Source of the DNA: Thermoplasmatota archaeon
Lineage (GTDB): Archaea > Thermoplasmatota > Penumbrarchaeia > Penumbrarchaeales > Penumbrarchaeaceae
Direction: 5' to 3'
Assembly (NCBI GenBank): GCA_030600725.1
Contig: JAUVLN010000128.1
Coordinates: 1 to 6,479 of the forward strand
Length of the DNA stretch: 6,479 nucleotides
Shown here: piece after piece, positions 4,963-6,479 of the stretch
How the letters are laid out: every line of letters begins with the position of its first letter
Position numbering within the stretch: the first letter of the stretch is position 1
The notes under the pieces: model-generated
Told to the model about the DNA's origin: nothing
Databases searched by the model: none
Seen by the model: the letters and a program-made list of their open reading frames with translations, nothing else
Made by a program: the position numbers and the translations under genes

Positions 4963-5111
4963 ATCCCAACTTTGACAGATCGAATATAATCTGAGCCCCT
5001 AAATGTTGGGAGAAGCCTCACTTTGACACTCATATGTATCCCAACTTTGATTGATCTAATCCTGATCTGAGCCTCTCAATGTTGGGAGAAGCCTCACTTT
5101 GACACTCATAT
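4963..5111. repeat. Two tandem repeat units of about 75 bp
   Basis: Unit 1 starts at 4963, right after the GIY-YIG stop codon, and unit 2 starts at 5038. Both begin ATCCCAACTTTGA and both end with a shared 30-bp block (GTTGGGAGAAGCC through CACTCATAT). The middles differ at about a third of positions, with one 1-bp indel. Inside each unit CCCAAC pairs with GTTGGG, forming a stem-loop around a variable middle; in unit 1 CAGAT/ATCTG forms an inner stem. Conserved stem bases around a divergent loop suggest that structure or a protein site is what is kept. Confidence 0.88.
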
Positions 5112-5135
5112 ATATTCATGTGTCAAAGTTAGGCT
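5090..5135. repeat. Inverted repeat, 15 of 16 bp, bridging the two repeat types
   Basis: AGCCTCACTTTGACAC (5090-5105) pairs with GTGTCAAAGTTAGGCT (5120-5135) with one mismatch and a 14-nt A/T-rich loop. The left arm is the end of the second 75-bp unit and the right arm is the first 24-bp unit. Confidence 0.87.
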
Positions 5136-5185
5136 GTATTCATATGTCAAAGTTAGGCTGTATTCATGTGTCAAAGTTAGGCTGG
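5114..5185. repeat. Three tandem 24-bp repeats
   Basis: Units at 5114-5137, 5138-5161 and 5162-5185 differ only at one internal base in the second (CATATG instead of CATGTG) and at the last base of the third. Each carries TGTCAAAGTTAGGCT, the reverse complement (one mismatch) of the core found at the end of each 75-bp unit. There are no spacers, so this is not a CRISPR array. The last unit ends 8 bp before the TATA box of the LKR gene, so an operator role for that gene is possible. Confidence 0.9.
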
Positions 5186-5193
5186 ATATCCGG

Positions 5194-5203
5194 TTATATT
5201 TAA
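5194..5203 (+). promoter_or_regulatory. Candidate TATA box for the LKR gene
   Basis: TTATATTTAA is the best TATA match in the window, centred about 36 bp before the ATG at 5234. Transcription would begin near 5224, giving a leader of about 10 nt with GGCGAT (5225-5230) as a weak ribosome binding site. The 24-bp repeats end 8 bp upstream, where a bound protein could help or block TFB and TBP. Confidence 0.6.
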
Positions 5204-5233
5204 TGGGATGCCACCATTCGGTTCGGCGATATC

Positions 5234-6479
5234 ATGGCTGTTATCGGCATCCGGAGGGAATCCAAGAATCGGTGGGAGAGGCGGACTCCCCTGACACCGC
5301 AGCACATCGGAAGGCTCAGGAACGACCACGGCATCGAATTCCTGGTCCAGCCGTCTGACCTTCGGGTCTTCCCCGATGATGACTACAGGGAAGTTGGGGC
5401 CGGGATAACAGAGGAACTCTCATCCTGCGACATCATCCTGGGGGTCAAGGAGGTACCCATCCACGAGATCCTCCCGGACAAGATCTACATGTTCTTCTCA
5501 CATACCATCAAGGGACAGAAACAGAACATGGAGATGCTATCGAAACTGATGGAGAACAGGGCGACCCTGATAGATTACGAGAAGATCACCGACGAGCAGG
5601 GCAGGAGGCTGGTCTTCTTCGGATGGCACGCGGGTGTGGCGGGCATGATAGATGCCCTCTGGACACTCGGCCGCAGGCTCGAATGGGAGGGGATAAGGAA
5701 CCCCTTCTCATCGATCATGCCTGCACATGAATATCACTCCCTGCACGAGGCAAGAGAGAACATCGCATCCGTGGGCCGCAACATCGCCACCTACGGCGTG
5801 CCCTACACTCTCAGGCCTCTGGTATTCGGGATCGCTGGCTACGGCAACGTGGCGAAGGGGACTCAGGAGATCCTCGACCTCCTCCCCACCGTCGAGGTGA
5901 GCCCGGAGGAGCTTCCCAACCTCAGCAGGAGGTCGGATACGGGCCACCACATCTACAAGGTGATCTTCAAGGAGAACAACATGGTGGAGAGGGAGGACAC
6001 ATCAAAGCCGTTCGACCTCCAGGACTATTACCGGCACCCCGAAGGATACAGGCCAAAATTCATCAGGCACGTCCCCTACCTCACCGTTCTGATGAACTGC
6101 ATATACTGGGATTCCCGTTATCCCAGATTGATCACCAAGGAGCAGATGAAGACGCTTTATTCCGACAAGAACCCCCCTCTACTCAGGGTTATCGGCGACA
6201 TAAGCTGCGACCCCGAGGGGGCCATCGAGGCGACTCTGAGCACCACCACCCCGGCGTCGCCCGTATACGTTTACGATCCCTGGGACGATAGGATCTCCTT
6301 TGGATGGAAGGGGACGGGACCGGTGATCCTGGCCGTGGACAACCTCCCATGCGAGATATCGCTGGAATCCTCTCAACATTTCGGGGAGAGCCTCAGGGAG
6401 TTCATCCCTTTCCTCGCCAATGCGGATCCAAAAGGATCCCTTGAGGACCTGAAGGTCCCCGGCCCCCTGATGAGCGGCA
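5234..6479 (+). CDS. Lysine-ketoglutarate reductase (saccharopine-forming), partial, runs off the right edge
   Basis: 415 complete codons from the ATG at 5234 with no stop in the window. The protein matches the LKR half of alpha-aminoadipic semialdehyde synthase, which condenses L-lysine with 2-oxoglutarate using NADPH to give saccharopine, the first step of lysine catabolism. The N-terminal alanine dehydrogenase/PNT-like part begins IGIRRESKNRWERRTPLTP and includes ILGVKEVP, SHTIKGQ (H90) and DYEKITDEQGRRLVFFG (from D114). A Rossmann nucleotide-binding loop follows (GYGNVAKG, 202-209). Then come LLPTVEVSPEEL, FDLQDYYRHPEGY, NCIYWDSRYPRL (from N288), VIGDISCDPEGAIE (D322) and AVDNLPCE. These are hallmarks of LKR and not of plain alanine dehydrogenase or the yeast-type saccharopine dehydrogenases. 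Whether an SDH domain is fused or encoded next door lies outside the window. Start supported by homology at the first residues and by the TATA box. Confidence 0.92.
   Translation, partial: MAVIGIRRESKNRWERRTPLTPQHIGRLRNDHGIEFLVQPSDLRVFPDDDYREVGAGITEELSSCDIILGVKEVPIHEILPDKIYMFFSHTIKGQKQNMEMLSKLMENRATLIDYEKITDEQGRRLVFFGWHAGVAGMIDALWTLGRRLEWEGIRNPFSSIMPAHEYHSLHEARENIASVGRNIATYGVPYTLRPLVFGIAGYGNVAKGTQEILDLLPTVEVSPEELPNLSRRSDTGHHIYKVIFKENNMVEREDTSKPFDLQDYYRHPEGYRPKFIRHVPYLTVLMNCIYWDSRYPRLITKEQMKTLYSDKNPPLLRVIGDISCDPEGAIEATLSTTTPASPVYVYDPWDDRISFGWKGTGPVILAVDNLPCEISLESSQHFGESLREFIPFLANADPKGSLEDLKVPGPLMSG

Noticed and set aside
4963..5185. CRISPR array
   Set aside because: The 24-bp units are directly joined with no spacers, and the 75-bp units are near-copies throughout, not repeat plus unique spacer.

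Overview
The window looks archaeal. Most genes are preceded by an A/T-rich TATA-like box at a distance that fits archaeal TBP/TFB promoters. At least one start looks leaderless, others have GGAGG- or GGTGA-like ribosome binding sites, and Arg codons are mostly AGG/AGA. The sequence alone does not fix the lineage. The gene content (three-domain aminopeptidase P, asparaginase II type, lysine-ketoglutarate reductase) would suit a protein- or peptide-degrading archaeon such as a Thermoplasmatota relative, but that placement is inference.

Layout, left to right. A small single-domain cupin (103-423, +) is followed by a 598-residue M24B aminopeptidase P (503-2299, +). This converges, with a 7-bp gap, on a two-helix DUF502 membrane protein (2307-2936, -). 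Next comes a gene-free stretch of about 460 bp that is full of structure: seven consecutive inverted repeats, three copies of the tRNA-Leu 3' end spaced 161 and 160 bp apart, and an 86-bp direct repeat. It runs into the 3' end of a type II tRNA-Leu(CAA) gene (3396-3480, -). Divergent from the tRNA is a type II L-asparaginase homologue (3566-4591, +), then a 100-residue stand-alone GIY-YIG-like protein (4660-4962, +). A second repeat island (4963-5185) holds two 75-bp units and three 24-bp units that share one core in opposite orientations. Last is the start of a lysine-ketoglutarate reductase (saccharopine-forming) gene (5234 to the right edge, +). It has no stop codon in the window, so a search for closed ORFs would miss it.

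How the genes work together: aminopeptidase P releases N-terminal residues from Xaa-Pro peptides, asparaginase deaminates Asn to Asp, and LKR moves the lysine epsilon-amino group onto 2-oxoglutarate. This is a loose amino-acid catabolism theme. Each gene seems to have its own promoter, so it is not one operon.

The least ordinary part is 3006-3419. The sequence just 3' of tRNA-Leu is an inverted copy of the tRNA's own T-loop and acceptor strand, so the precursor trailer could fold back on the tRNA. Copies of this unit and of the bare tRNA end recur at about 160-bp steps among further perfect hairpins. The island at 4963-5185, just upstream of the LKR promoter, is the second region that the genes do not explain.
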